Source: Edaphochlamys debaryana (taxonomy: Eukaryota > Chlorophyta > Chlorophyceae > Chlamydomonadales). Taken from it: a stretch of 64,000 nucleotides of DNA. Shown here piece by piece: positions 55,401 to 64,000 of the stretch. The notes under the pieces are model-generated. The model made no database searches, was not told the origin of the DNA, and was given only the letters and a program-made list of their open reading frames with translations. Numbering within the stretch: the stretch's first letter is position 1; each line of letters begins with the position of its first letter. The position numbers were made by a program, and so were the translations under genes. The stretch is from positions 168,124-232,123 of the forward strand of contig JAEHOE010000170.1 of NCBI GenBank assembly GCA_016858145.1. Direction: 5' to 3'.

Positions 55401-58400
55401 ACCCGCCGTACTGCCGTACCAACATTTTTTGCCTTGTCGCTTGCCCTGTACGACAGCTGAAACGGTTGGTCTTTGGCGGTTACTGCGTTGGTGTCAACCG
55501 CCTTGCCGATCGCGGCAATTGTTACGGCCACACGGCCGTCTCGATCATCCACGGCATAGGCGCCTGAGCGCAAGGAAGCGAATGGGAAGCGGGTGAGAGG
55601 TGAGCGGGTGCGAGAAGTGATAAGTGGTTGAAAGGGTCCGGAACAGACAGGGCAAGGGGGCATGAGCTGGCTGTCTGAGGGCCGAGCTGTGCGGTGCATG
55701 CCCTGCTTTGAGTGTGTGTCTCCCCCGGCTGCACGTGCGCGCACCTGGCTCGACGTAAGCGTCGTACACGTTGACGTACACGTCAGCAGCGCCCACTAGT
55801 ACGACGCTTGGGGCCGTGACGTCCGGCGGCGGCGGCGGGGGCGCGGGCGTTGCCTCCCCGCTTGCATCCACGGAGGGGCGGTCGTCGGAGGCAGCCAGCC
55901 AGGCGGCGGGGACCTCGACGGCAGGGGAGAGCGGCGGCGGAGCCAGGGGAGGGGACTTGGCAAGGAGTTGCTCGAGCGCGAGGGTCCTGGGCACTGGCGG
56001 TGGAGGAGGCGACAGCGGCAGAGGGGGCGGCGGCGACGGCAGTCCCGGCGGCCGCGGGGCCATGGGCGGACGGGGAGGGCCAGGAGGCAATGGCACGGGA
56101 GGCCCGGCATAAGCAGCATCGGGAGAGGGCTGTGGAGGCGGAGGCAAGGATGGCGGTACTGGTGGGGGCTGCGGGGATACCGGCGGTGTGGCAACCGAGG
56201 GCGGAAGTGGCGCCACGAGAACCCGCGAGGGCTGCGGCGGGATCGAGTCAGGTGGTGGCGCTGGCGGCGTGTCCAGAGGGAGCGGAGGAGGGAGGTCTGG
56301 TGGCGGCAAGAGTGTTGAAGCCACGGGCGGAGACGGAGCCGGCTGTGCCGCAAGCGGGGGCCCGGAGGGCTGGGTTGCAGGGAGGAGCGGCGGCGGTGAT
56401 GGCGGGAGGTTGGCCGCTGGGAGTTCAAGGGGCGGCGGAGGGGGTGATGGGGACTCGGCCTGGGTAGGCACGGGCGAGGAAGGCACTGAGGACGCCTGAA
56501 CAACGACACGCGTGATGCCGAATGCTTCTCGAAACGATTGCGTGAAAGCTTGATCGGGCTGCTCTACCACATCAGCCGCCGCTTGCGTCAACACGGAGAG
56601 CTGATCGGCGCTGGCTGCGACCAACTTGGCATCGACCACCACACTGCCGGGCGAGACAGACACAACCTCACAGCTCTCGGCGCCCGTTGCAACGACAAGC
56701 TGCTCGCAAGTCTGTTGCTTGAAGTCAGTGAGGGATTGGGGCGAGGCAGAGACGGCGGTGAAGTCCACCCCAACAAACGTTGCTTGCAGGGAGACCTCAA
56801 GGGTCGTGTCTGCTGCCTGTGGCGAGGGCGGTGGCGTGGCGGCCAGGGGCTCCAGCGGAGGCGGCGGCGTAGAGGCAGCCGCGGGCTCCGGTGACGGCGG
56901 TAGCAACGCGGCAGTTAGGGGCTCCAGTAAGGGCGGCGGCATTGACGCAGCCTGAGGCTCCGGGGACGGCGGCAGCGTTGAGGCAGCAACGAGCTCCAGC
57001 GACGGCGGCGGAGTAGCGGCAATCAGGGGCTCCGGTGACGGTGGCGGCGAAGCGACGGCAACGGGCTCTGGTGACGACGGGGGTGAAGCAACGGCCAGGG
57101 GCTCCGGCGACGGCGGCGGAGTAGCGGCAATCAGGGGCTCCGGTGACGGCGGCGGCGGCATGGCAGCAACGAGCTCCGGCGACGGCGGCGGAGTAGCGGC
57201 AATCAGGGGCTCCGGTGACGGCGGAGGTGAAGCGACGGCCACGGGCTCTGGTGACGGCGGGGGTAAAGCGACGGCCAGGGGCTCTGGTGACGGCGGGAGT
57301 GATCCGACAGCCACGGGCTCTGGTGACGGCGGGCGTGAAGCGACGGCCAGGGGCTCTGGTGACGGCGGGGGTGAAGCGACGGCGAGGGGCTCTGGTGACG
57401 GCGGGGGTAAAGCGAAGGCCAGGGGCTCTGGTGACGGCGGGGGTAAAGCGACGGCGAGGGGCTCTGGTGACGGCGGGGGTAAAGCGAAGGCCAGGGGCTC
57501 TGGTGACGGCGGGGGTGAAGCGACGGCGAGGGGCTCTGGTGACGGCGGGGGTAAAGCGATGGCCAAGGGCGGCTCCGGCGAGGGCGGGGACGCGCTGGGC
57601 GCCGGCTGGGGAGGCGCGGGGGCAGGAGGCGACGCCGCGGGGGCCGGCAGGCGCGGCTCCGGCGAGGGCGGGGACGCGCTGGGCGCCGGCTGGGGAGGCG
57701 GGGGGGCAGGAGGCGACGCCGCGGGGGCCGGCAGGCGCGGCTCCGGCGAGGGCGGGGACGCGCTGGGCGCCGGCTGGGGAGGCGGGGGGGCAGGAGGCGA
57801 CGCCGCGGGGGCCGGCAGGGGCGGCTCCGGCGAGGGCGGGGACGCGCTGGGCGCCGGCTGGGGAGGCGCGGGGGGAAGGAGGCGACGCCGCGGGGGCCGG
57901 CAGGCGCGGCTCCGGCGAGGGCGGGGACGCGCTGGGCGCCGGCTGGGGAGGCGCGGGGGAAGGAGGCGACGCCGCGGGGGGCCGGCAGGGGCGGCTCCGG
58001 CGAGGGCGGGGACGCGCTGGGCGCCGGCTGGGGAGGCGCGGGGGAAGGAGGCGACGCCGCGGGGGCCGGCAGGGGCGGCTCCGGCGAGGGCGGGGACGCG
58101 CTGGGCGCCGGCTGGGGAGGCGCGGGGGAAGGAGGCGACGCCGCGGGGGCCGGCAGGCGTGGCTCCGGCGAGGGCGGGGACGCGCTGGGCGCCGGCTGGG
58201 GAGGCGGGGGGGAAGGAGGCGACGCCGCGGGGGCCGGCAGGCGCGGCTCCGGCGAGGGCGGGGACGCGCTGGGCGCCGGCTGGGGAGGCGCGGGGGAAGG
58301 AGGCGACGCCGCGGGGGGCCGGCAGGGGCGGGCTCCGGCGAGGGCGGGGACGCGCTGGGCGCCGGCTGGGGAGGCGCGGGGGAAGGAGGCGACGCCGCGG

Positions 58401-61400
58401 GGGCCGGCAGGGGCGGCTCCGGCGAGGGCGGGGACGCGCTGGGCGCCGGCTGGGGAGGCGCGGGGGAAGGAGGCGACGCCGCGGGGGCCGGCAGGGGCGG
58501 CTCCGGCGAGGGCGGGGGACGCGCTGGGCGCCGGCTGGGGAGGCGCGGGGGAAGGAGGCGACGCCGCGGGGGCCGGCAGGCGCGGCTCCGGCGAGGGCGG
58601 GGACGCGCTGGGCGCCGGCTGGGGAGGCGCGGGGGAAGGAGGCGACGCCGCGGGGGCCGGCAGGGGCGGCTCCGGCGAGGGCGGGGACGCGCTGGGCGCC
58701 GGCTGGGGAGGCGCGGGGGAAGGAGGCGACGCCGCGGGGGCCGGCAGGGGCGGCTCCGGCGAGGGCGGGGACGCGCTGGGCGCCGGCTGGGGAGGCGCGG
58801 GGGAAGGAGGCGACGCCGCGGGGGCCGGCAGGCGCGGCTCCGGCGAGGGCGGGGACGCGCTGGGCGCCGGCTGGGGAGGCGCGGGGGAAGGAGGCAACGC
58901 CGCGGGGGCCGGCAGGGGCGGCTCCGGCGAGGGCGGGGACGCGCTGGGCGCCGGCTGGGGAGGCGCGGGGGAAGGAGGCGACGCCGCGGGGGCCGGCAGG
59001 CGCGGCTCCGGCGAGGGCGGGGACGCGCTGGGCGCCGGCTGGGGAGGCGCGGGGGAAGGAGGCGACGCCGCGGGGGCCGGCAGGCGTGGCTCCGGCGAGG
59101 GCGGGGACGCGCTGGGCGCCGGCTGGGGAGGCGGGGGGGAAGGAGGCGACGCCGCGGGGGCCGGCAGGCGTGGCTCCGGCGAGGGCGGGGACGCGCTGGG
59201 CGCCGGCTGGGGAGGCGCGGGGGAAGGAGGCGACGCCGCGGGGGCCGGCAGGCGTGGCTCCGGCGAGGGCGGGGACGCGCTGGGCGCCGGCTGGGGAGGC
59301 GGGGGGCAGGAGGCGACGCCGCGGGGGCCGGCAGGCGCGGCTCCGGCGAGGGCGGGGACGCGCTGGGCGCCGGCTGGGGAGGCGCGGGGGAAGGAGGCGA
59401 CGCCGCGGGGGCCGGCAGGGGCGGCTCCGGCGAGGGCGGGGACGCGCTGGGCGCCGGCTGGGGAGGCGCGGGGGAAGGAGGCGACGCCGCGGGGGCCGGC
59501 AGGGGCGGCTCCGGCGAGGGCGGGGACGCGCTGGGCGCCGGCTGGGGAGGCGGGGGGGAAGGAGGCGACGCCGCGGGGGCCGGCAGGCGCGGCTCCGGCG
59601 AGGGCGGGGACGCGCTGGGCGCCGGCTGGGGAGGCGGGGGGGAAGGAGGCGACGCCGCGGGGGCCGGCAGGCGCGGCTCCGGCGAGGGCGGGGGACGCGC
59701 TGGGCGCCGGCTGGGGAGGCGGGGGGGAAGGAGGCGACGCCGCGGGGGCCGGCAGGCGCGGCTCCGGCGAGGGCGGGGACGCGCTGGGCGCCGGCTGGGG
59801 AGGCGCGGGGGAAGGAGGCGACGCCGCGGGGGCCGGCAGGCGCGGCTCCGGCGAGGGCGGGGACGCGCTGGGCGCCGGCTGGGGAGGCGCGGGGGAAGGA
59901 GGCGACGCCGCGGGGGGCCGGCAGGCGTGGCTCCGGCGAGGGCGGGGACGCGCTGGGCGCCGGCTGGGGAGGCGCGGGGGAAGGAGGCGACGCCGCGGGG
60001 GCCGGCAGGGGCGGCTCCGGCGAGGGCGGGGGACGCGCTGGGCGCCGGCTGGGGAGGCGCGGGGGCAGGAGGCGACGCCGCGGGGGCCGGCAGGCGCGGC
60101 TCCGGCGAGGGCGGGGACGCGCTGGGCGCCGGCTGGGGAGGCGGGGGGGCAGGAGGCGACGCCGCGGGGGGCCGGCAGGGGCGGCTCCGGCGAGGGCGGG
60201 GACGCGCTGGGCGCCGGCTGGGGAGGCGCGGGGGAAGGAGGGCGACGCCGCGGGGGGCCGGCAGGCGCGGCTCCGGCGAGGGGCGGGCACGCGCTGGGCG
60301 CCGGCTGGGGAGGCGCGGGGGAAGGAGGCGACGCCGCGGGGGGCCGGCAGGCGTGGCTCCGGCGAGGGCGGGGGACGCGCTGGGCGCCGGCTGGGGAGGC
60401 GCGGGGGAAGGAGGCGAACGCCGCGGGGGCCGGCAGGGGCGGCTCCGGCGAGGGCGGGGACGCGCTGGGCGCCGGCTGGGGAGGCGCGGGGGAAGGAGGC
60501 GACGCCGCGGGGGCCGGCAGGCGCGGCTCCGGCGAGGGCGGGGACGCGCTGGGCGCCGGCTGGGGAGGCGCGGGGGAAGGAGGCGACGCCGGCGGGGGCC
60601 GGCAGGGGCGGCTCCGGCGAGGGCGGGGACGCGCTGGGCGCCGGCTGGGGAGGCGCGGGGGAAGGAGGCGACGCCGCGGGGGCCGGCAGGGGCGGCTCCG
60701 GCGAGGGCGGGGACGCGCTGGGCGCCGGCTGGGGAGGCGCGGGGGAAGGAGGCGACGCCGCGGGGGCCGGCAGGGGCGGCTCCGGCGAGGGCGGGGACGC
60801 GCTGGGCGCCCGGCTGGGGAGGCGCGGGGGAAGGAGGCGACGCCGCGGGGGCCGGCAGGGGCGGCTCCGGCGAGGGCGGGGACGCGCTGGGCGCCGGCTG
60901 GGGAGGCGCGGGGGAAGGAGGCGACGCCGCGGGGGCCGGCAGGGGCGGCTCCGGCGAGGGCGGGGACGCGCTGGGCGCCGGCTGGGGAGGCGCGGGGGAA
61001 GGAGGCGACGCCGCGGGGGCCGGCAGGGGCGGCTCCGGCGAGGGCGGGGACGCGCTGGGCGCCGGCTGGGGAGGCGCGGGGGAAGGAGGCGACGCCGCGG
61101 GGGCCGGCAGGGGCGGCTCCGGCGAGGGCGGGGACGCGCTGGGCGCCGGCTGGGGAGGCGCGGGGGAAGGAGGCGACGCCGCGGGGGCCGGCAGGGGCGG
61201 CTCCGGCGAGGGCGGGGACGCGCTGGGCGCCGGCTGGGGAGGCGCGGGGGAAGGAGGGCGACGCCGCGGGGGCCGGCAGGGGCGGCTCCGGCGAGGGCGG
61301 GGACGCGCTGGGCGCCGGCTGGGGAGGCGCGGGGGAAGGAGGCGACGCCGCGGGGGCCGGCAGGGGCGGCTCCGGCGAGGGCGGGGACGCGCTGGGCGCC

Positions 61401-64000
61401 GGCTGGGGAGGCGCGGGGGAAGGAGGCGACGCCGCGGGGGCCGGCAGGGGCGGCTCCGGCGAGGGCGGGGACGCGCTGGGCGCCGGCTGGGGAGGCGCGG
61501 GGGGAAGGAGGCGACGCCGCGGGGGCCGGCAGGGGCGGCTCCGGCGAGGGCGGGGACGCGCTGGGCGCCGGCTGGGGAGGCGCGGGGGGCAGGAGGCGAC
61601 GCCGCGGGGGCCGGCAGGGGCGGCTCCGGCGAGGGCGGGGACGCGCTGGGCGCCGGCTGGGGAGGCGCGGGGGCAGGAGGCGACGCCGCGGGGGCCGGCA
61701 GGGGCGGCTCCGGCGAGGGCGGGGACGCGCTGGGCGCCGGCTGGGGAGGCGGGGGAGAAGGAGGCGACGCCGCGGGGGCCGGCAGGGGCGGCTCCGGCGA
61801 GGGCGGGGACGCGCTGGGCGCCGGCTGGGGAAGGGCGCGGGGGCAGGAGGCGACGCCGCGGGGGGCCGGCAGGGGCGGCTCCGGCGAGGGCGGGGACGCG
61901 CTGGGCGCCGGCTGGGGAGGCGCGGGGGTCATAAAAGGAAGGCGAACGCGCGTGGGCCCGGCAGGGGCGGGCTCCGGCGAGGCGGGGACCGCATGGGCGG
62001 CCGGCTGTGCCGGGGGAGGAGGGCGACGCGCTGGGGCCGGTCAGGGGCGGCCCGCGAGGCGGGGACCCTGAAACCCGGCTGGGGAGGCACGGCAGGAGGG
62101 ACGCGCGCGGGGGGCCGGCAGGCGCGGCTCCGGCGAGGGCGGGGACGCGCTGGGGCGCCGGCTGGGGAGGCGCGGGGGAAGGAGGCGACGCCGCGGGGGC
62201 CGGCAGGGGCGGCTCCGGCGAGGGGCGGGGGACGCGCTGGGCGCCGGCTGGGGACGGCGCGGGGAAGGAGGCGACGCCGCGGGGGCCGGGCAGGGGCGGC
62301 TCCGGCTGAGGGCGGGACGCGCTGGGCGCCGGCTGGGGAGGCGCGGGGGAAGGAGCGACGCCGCGGGGCCCGGCAGGGGCGGCTCCGGCGAGGGCGGGGA
62401 CGCGCTGGGCGCCGCTGGGGAGGCGCGGGGGGAAGGAGGCTACAGCCGCGGGGGGCCGGCAGGGGCGGCTCCGGCGAGGGCGGGGACGCGCTGGGCGCCG
62501 GCTGGGGAGGCGCGGGCGTGGAAGGAAGGCGACGCCGAGGGGGCCGGCAGGGGCCGGCTCCGGCTGAGGGCGGGGGACGCGCTGGGCGCCGCTGGGGAGG
62601 CGCGGGGGAAGGAGGCGACGCCGCGGGGGCCGGCAGGGGCGGCTCCGGCGAGGGCGGGGACGCGCTGGGCGCCGGCTGGGGAGAGCGCGGGTGAAGGAGG
62701 CGACGCCGCGGGGGGCCGGCAGGGGCGGCTCCGGCGAGGGGCGGGACGCCGCTGGGCGCCGGCTGGGGAGGCGCGGGGGAAGGAGGCGACGCCGCGGGGG
62801 GCCGGCAGGGGCGGCTCCGGCGAGGGCGGGGACGCGCTGGGCGCCGGCTGGGGAGGCGCGGGGGAGAGGAGGCGACGCCGCGGGGGCCGCAGGGGCGGGC
62901 TCCGGCGAGGGCGGGGACGCGCTGGGCGCCGGCTGGGGAGGCGCGGGGCAGGAGGCGACGCCCGCGGGGGCCGGCAGGGGCGGCTCCGGCGAGGGCGGGG
63001 AACCGCTGGGCGCCGGCTGGGGAGGCGAGGGGAAAGGAGGCGAACGCCGCGGGGGCCGGCAGGGGCGGCTACCTCCGGCGAGGGCGGGGGACGCGCTGGG
63101 CGCCGGCTAGGGGAGGCGCGTGGGAAGGAGGCGACGCCGCGGGGGCCGGCAGGGTCGCGGCTCCGGCGACGGGCGGGACGCGCTGGGCGCCTGCCTGGGA
63201 GGCGCGGGGAAGGAGGCGATCGCGCGGGGCCGGCAGGCGTGGCTCCGGCGCCGGGCGGGGACGCGATGGCGCCGGCTGGGGAGGCGCGGGGGAAGGAGGG
63301 CGGACGCCGCGGGGGCCGCAGCGGGCGGGCTCCGGCGGGGCGGGGGCGCGCTGGGCGCCGGGCTGGCTGGGCTGAGGGAGCGGGGCAGGAGGCGACGCCG
63401 CGGGGGCCGGCAGGCGCGCTTCCGGCGAGGCCGGTGCTTACCGCGTGGGCGCCGGATCGGGGATGCGCGGGGCAGGAGGCGACGCCGCGGGGCCGGCGGC
63501 GCGGCTCCGGCGAGGCGCGGGGAGGCGCTGGGCGCGGCTGGAGGCCGGCTGGGCGTGAAGGAGGCGGACGCCGGGTGGCCGGCAGGCGCGGGCTACGGCG
63601 ATGGCCGGGGACGCGCTGGGCGGCAGGCTGGGGACTGCTTTGGCGGGGGTGCGGCAGGAGCGACGCGCCGCGGGGCGCAGGCAGGCGCGGTCCGGAGTAG
63701 GGCGGGGAACGCGTGGCGCGGCTGGGGAGGCGGGGGGTTGAAGGCACGGCGACCGCGAGGGGGCCGGCAGGGGCGGCTCCGGCGAGGGCGGGGACGCGCT
63801 GGGCGCCGGCTGGGGAGGCGCGGGGAAGGAGGCGACGCCGCGGGGGCCGGCAGGGGCGGCTCCGGCGAGGGCGGGGACGCGCTGGGCGCCCGGCTGGGGA
63901 GGCGCGGGGAAGGAGGCGACGCCGCGGGGGCCGGCAGGGGCGGCTCCGGCGGGCGGGGACGCGCTGGGCGCCTGCTGGGGAGGCGCGGGGGAAGGAGGCG
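40503..64000 (-). CDS. Giant polycystin-like (TRPP) channel with hydroxyproline-rich and Ig-like ectodomain, 5' end outside the window
   Basis: Exons joined in phase, N to C: >64000-55745, 55563-55112, 55019-54303, 54138-53668, 53520-52480, 52355-51668, 51526-51346, 51226-51094, 50930-50505, 50382-49783, 49643-49461, 49314-49210, 48711-48619, 48347-48259, 48116-47750, 47649-47548, 47401-47323, 47060-46975, 46832-46791, 46678-46569, 46417-46261, 46026-45976, 45803-45613, 45399-44995, 44820-40503. Order: Pro/Ser/Ala repeats; a SEA-like domain; about five HYR/DUF5011-like folds, most followed by Cys clusters; a long ectodomain; a polycystin (TOP-type) domain; membrane segments S2-S6 with pore; and a cytosolic tail. 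The part after the repeats is about 3,700 residues. Membrane segments match PKD2 in order: [19 protein letters not shown] (S4), [20 protein letters not shown] (S5), [20 protein letters not shown] (pore helix), [19 protein letters not shown] (S6). It is probably a cation channel of the cell surface or cilium. Frameshifts in the repeat array are probably sequence errors. Confidence 0.85.
46569..49314 (-). other. Polycystin channel module (S2-S6)
   Basis: Ten exons encode, in order: [20 protein letters not shown], a short linker, [20 protein letters not shown], a Pro/Ser-rich loop ([19 protein letters not shown] and on), the S4-S5 region ([34 protein letters not shown]), S5, the pore helix, a filter region LGLGVVQGE, a 14-residue loop exon (46832-46791) and S6. 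The spacing matches human PKD2, whose filter is LGD; here the acidic residue is absent or displaced to the later Glu. Confidence 0.8.
49461..50382 (-). other. Polycystin extracellular (TOP-type) domain
   Basis: Exons 50382-49783 and 49643-49461 encode [77 protein letters not shown] and [20 protein letters not shown], then a strand with [20 protein letters not shown]. This order, ending shortly before the first following membrane segment, fits the green-algal polycystin family. NGT, NIS, NTS and NRS are possible N-glycosylation sites. Confidence 0.75.
51701..51729 (-). repeat. (GATCCA)n microsatellite coding Leu-Asp repeats
   Basis: Tandem agatcc hexamers within exon 52355-51668 encode [10 protein letters not shown], in frame. 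Copy-number change would lengthen or shorten the protein without a frameshift. Confidence 0.85.
52660..55830 (-). other. Array of about five HYR/DUF5011-like Ig folds with Cys clusters
   Basis: The first fold runs [54 protein letters not shown]. The second has [16 protein letters not shown] and [12 protein letters not shown]; the fourth has [20 protein letters not shown]; the fifth has [20 protein letters not shown]. These match the pattern 'P-x-I-x-L-x-G', 'Y-x-D-P-G-A-x-A-x-D', 'Y-T-V-T-D-x-A-G-N' of extracellular HYR/DUF5011 domains. Four are followed by short Cys-rich segments such as [18 protein letters not shown]. The third is the most diverged. Confidence 0.75.
56490..56812 (-). other. 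SEA-like globular domain between two proline-rich tracts
   Basis: About 108 residues from [16 protein letters not shown] to [13 protein letters not shown], with a Cys pair ([15 protein letters not shown]) and the pattern [17 protein letters not shown]. The beta-alpha-beta pattern with a GSVVV strand resembles the small SEA/ferredoxin-like modules common in volvocine surface proteins. It is the only globular unit in the proline-rich region. The family call is an inference. Confidence 0.55.
56840..57567 (-). repeat. 36-bp-type repeats coding [11 protein letters not shown]
   Basis: Units of roughly 36 bp (minus strand coding [12 protein letters not shown] and variants with IAA, AFA or VAS) are repeated about 20 times, more regular towards the right. 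They are in frame with the downstream SEA-like domain. SPPP and SPEP motifs are typical hydroxyproline-O-arabinosylation contexts of algal HRGPs. Confidence 0.85.
57568..64000 (-). repeat. 84-bp minisatellite (about 76 copies) coding a 28-residue HRGP unit
   Basis: The unit starts ggcggctccggcgagggcgg on the plus strand and is 84 bp, a multiple of three. On the coding (minus) strand it reads [14 protein letters not shown] followed by [14 protein letters not shown] or EPR. Main variants differ at one Arg/Pro codon and in a Pro/Ala-Pro stretch. The frame is intact from about 57870 down to 55745. Further right, single-base gains or losses in G-runs break it every few copies. From about 61930 to 63740 the units are irregular, with many substitutions and indels, then become regular again to the window end. 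Confidence 0.9.

Noticed and set aside
57160..62694. 1,844-residue open frame on the plus strand
   Set aside because: It is the complement of the 84-bp array, which lacks stops in all frames. It has no flanking exons and no known domain; the minus strand joins unique polycystin domains.
57568..64000. CRISPR-like or gene-family array
   Set aside because: Units are contiguous 84-bp repeats with no unique spacers and are in frame with a protein domain. This is a coding minisatellite.

Overview
This window is nuclear DNA from a green alga, most probably a volvocine chlorophyte close to Chlamydomonas, Gonium or Volvox. The base composition is extremely GC-rich. The genes are split into many small exons with GT-AG introns. 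The long proteins carry poly-Ala, poly-Gly and Ser/Pro-rich tracts. UGUAA poly(A) signals appear where expected, and the gene families (class III cyclases with large low-complexity inserts, polycystins with hydroxyproline-rich and HYR-like ectodomains) are typical of the group. No bacterial operon, CRISPR array, tRNA or rRNA was seen. The genes were rebuilt exon by exon from splice sites, codon phase and protein-family motifs; each listed internal junction keeps phase. LAYOUT. (1) 160-2520 (+): 3' part of an NTF2/SnoaL-like gene, open at the left edge. (2) 7699-4024 (-): a convergent paralogue with two NTF2-like domains and a Cys-Cys tail. (3) 26129-10480 (-): a class III nucleotide cyclase of about 3,329 residues with one membrane segment and two cyclase domains; the first is interrupted by about 2,100 low-complexity residues. 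(4) 29153 (or 29411)-27614 (-): an unrecognised, possibly organelle-targeted protein with an AbrB-like stretch. (5) 34059-30839 (-): a fatty-acid hydroxylase/sterol-desaturase-type membrane di-iron enzyme. (6) 34517-39321 (+): mitochondrial-type biotin synthase, divergent from gene 5. (7) from beyond 64000 down to 40503 (-): a giant polycystin-like channel with a hydroxyproline-rich 84-bp repeat region, a SEA-like domain, about five HYR/DUF5011-like Ig folds, a polycystin extracellular domain, a channel module and a cytosolic tail of more than 1,400 residues. HOW THE GENES RELATE. Eukaryotic neighbours need not be functionally linked. The cyclase and the polycystin are both candidate signalling proteins of membranes or cilia, and biotin synthase and the hydroxylase share a bidirectional 457-bp promoter region. 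MOST INTERESTING SIGNALS. First, pieces of exon edge together with their splice site are tandemly copied into the neighbouring intron in at least five unrelated genes. Second, the cyclase splits its catalytic residues between two fused domains, and a 9-nt microexon carries a metal-binding Asp. Third, the tail of gene 2 exists in three tandem copies, two of them lying one frameshift beyond the stop. Fourth, the 84-bp array has almost no stop codons in any frame and looks poorly assembled towards its right end.
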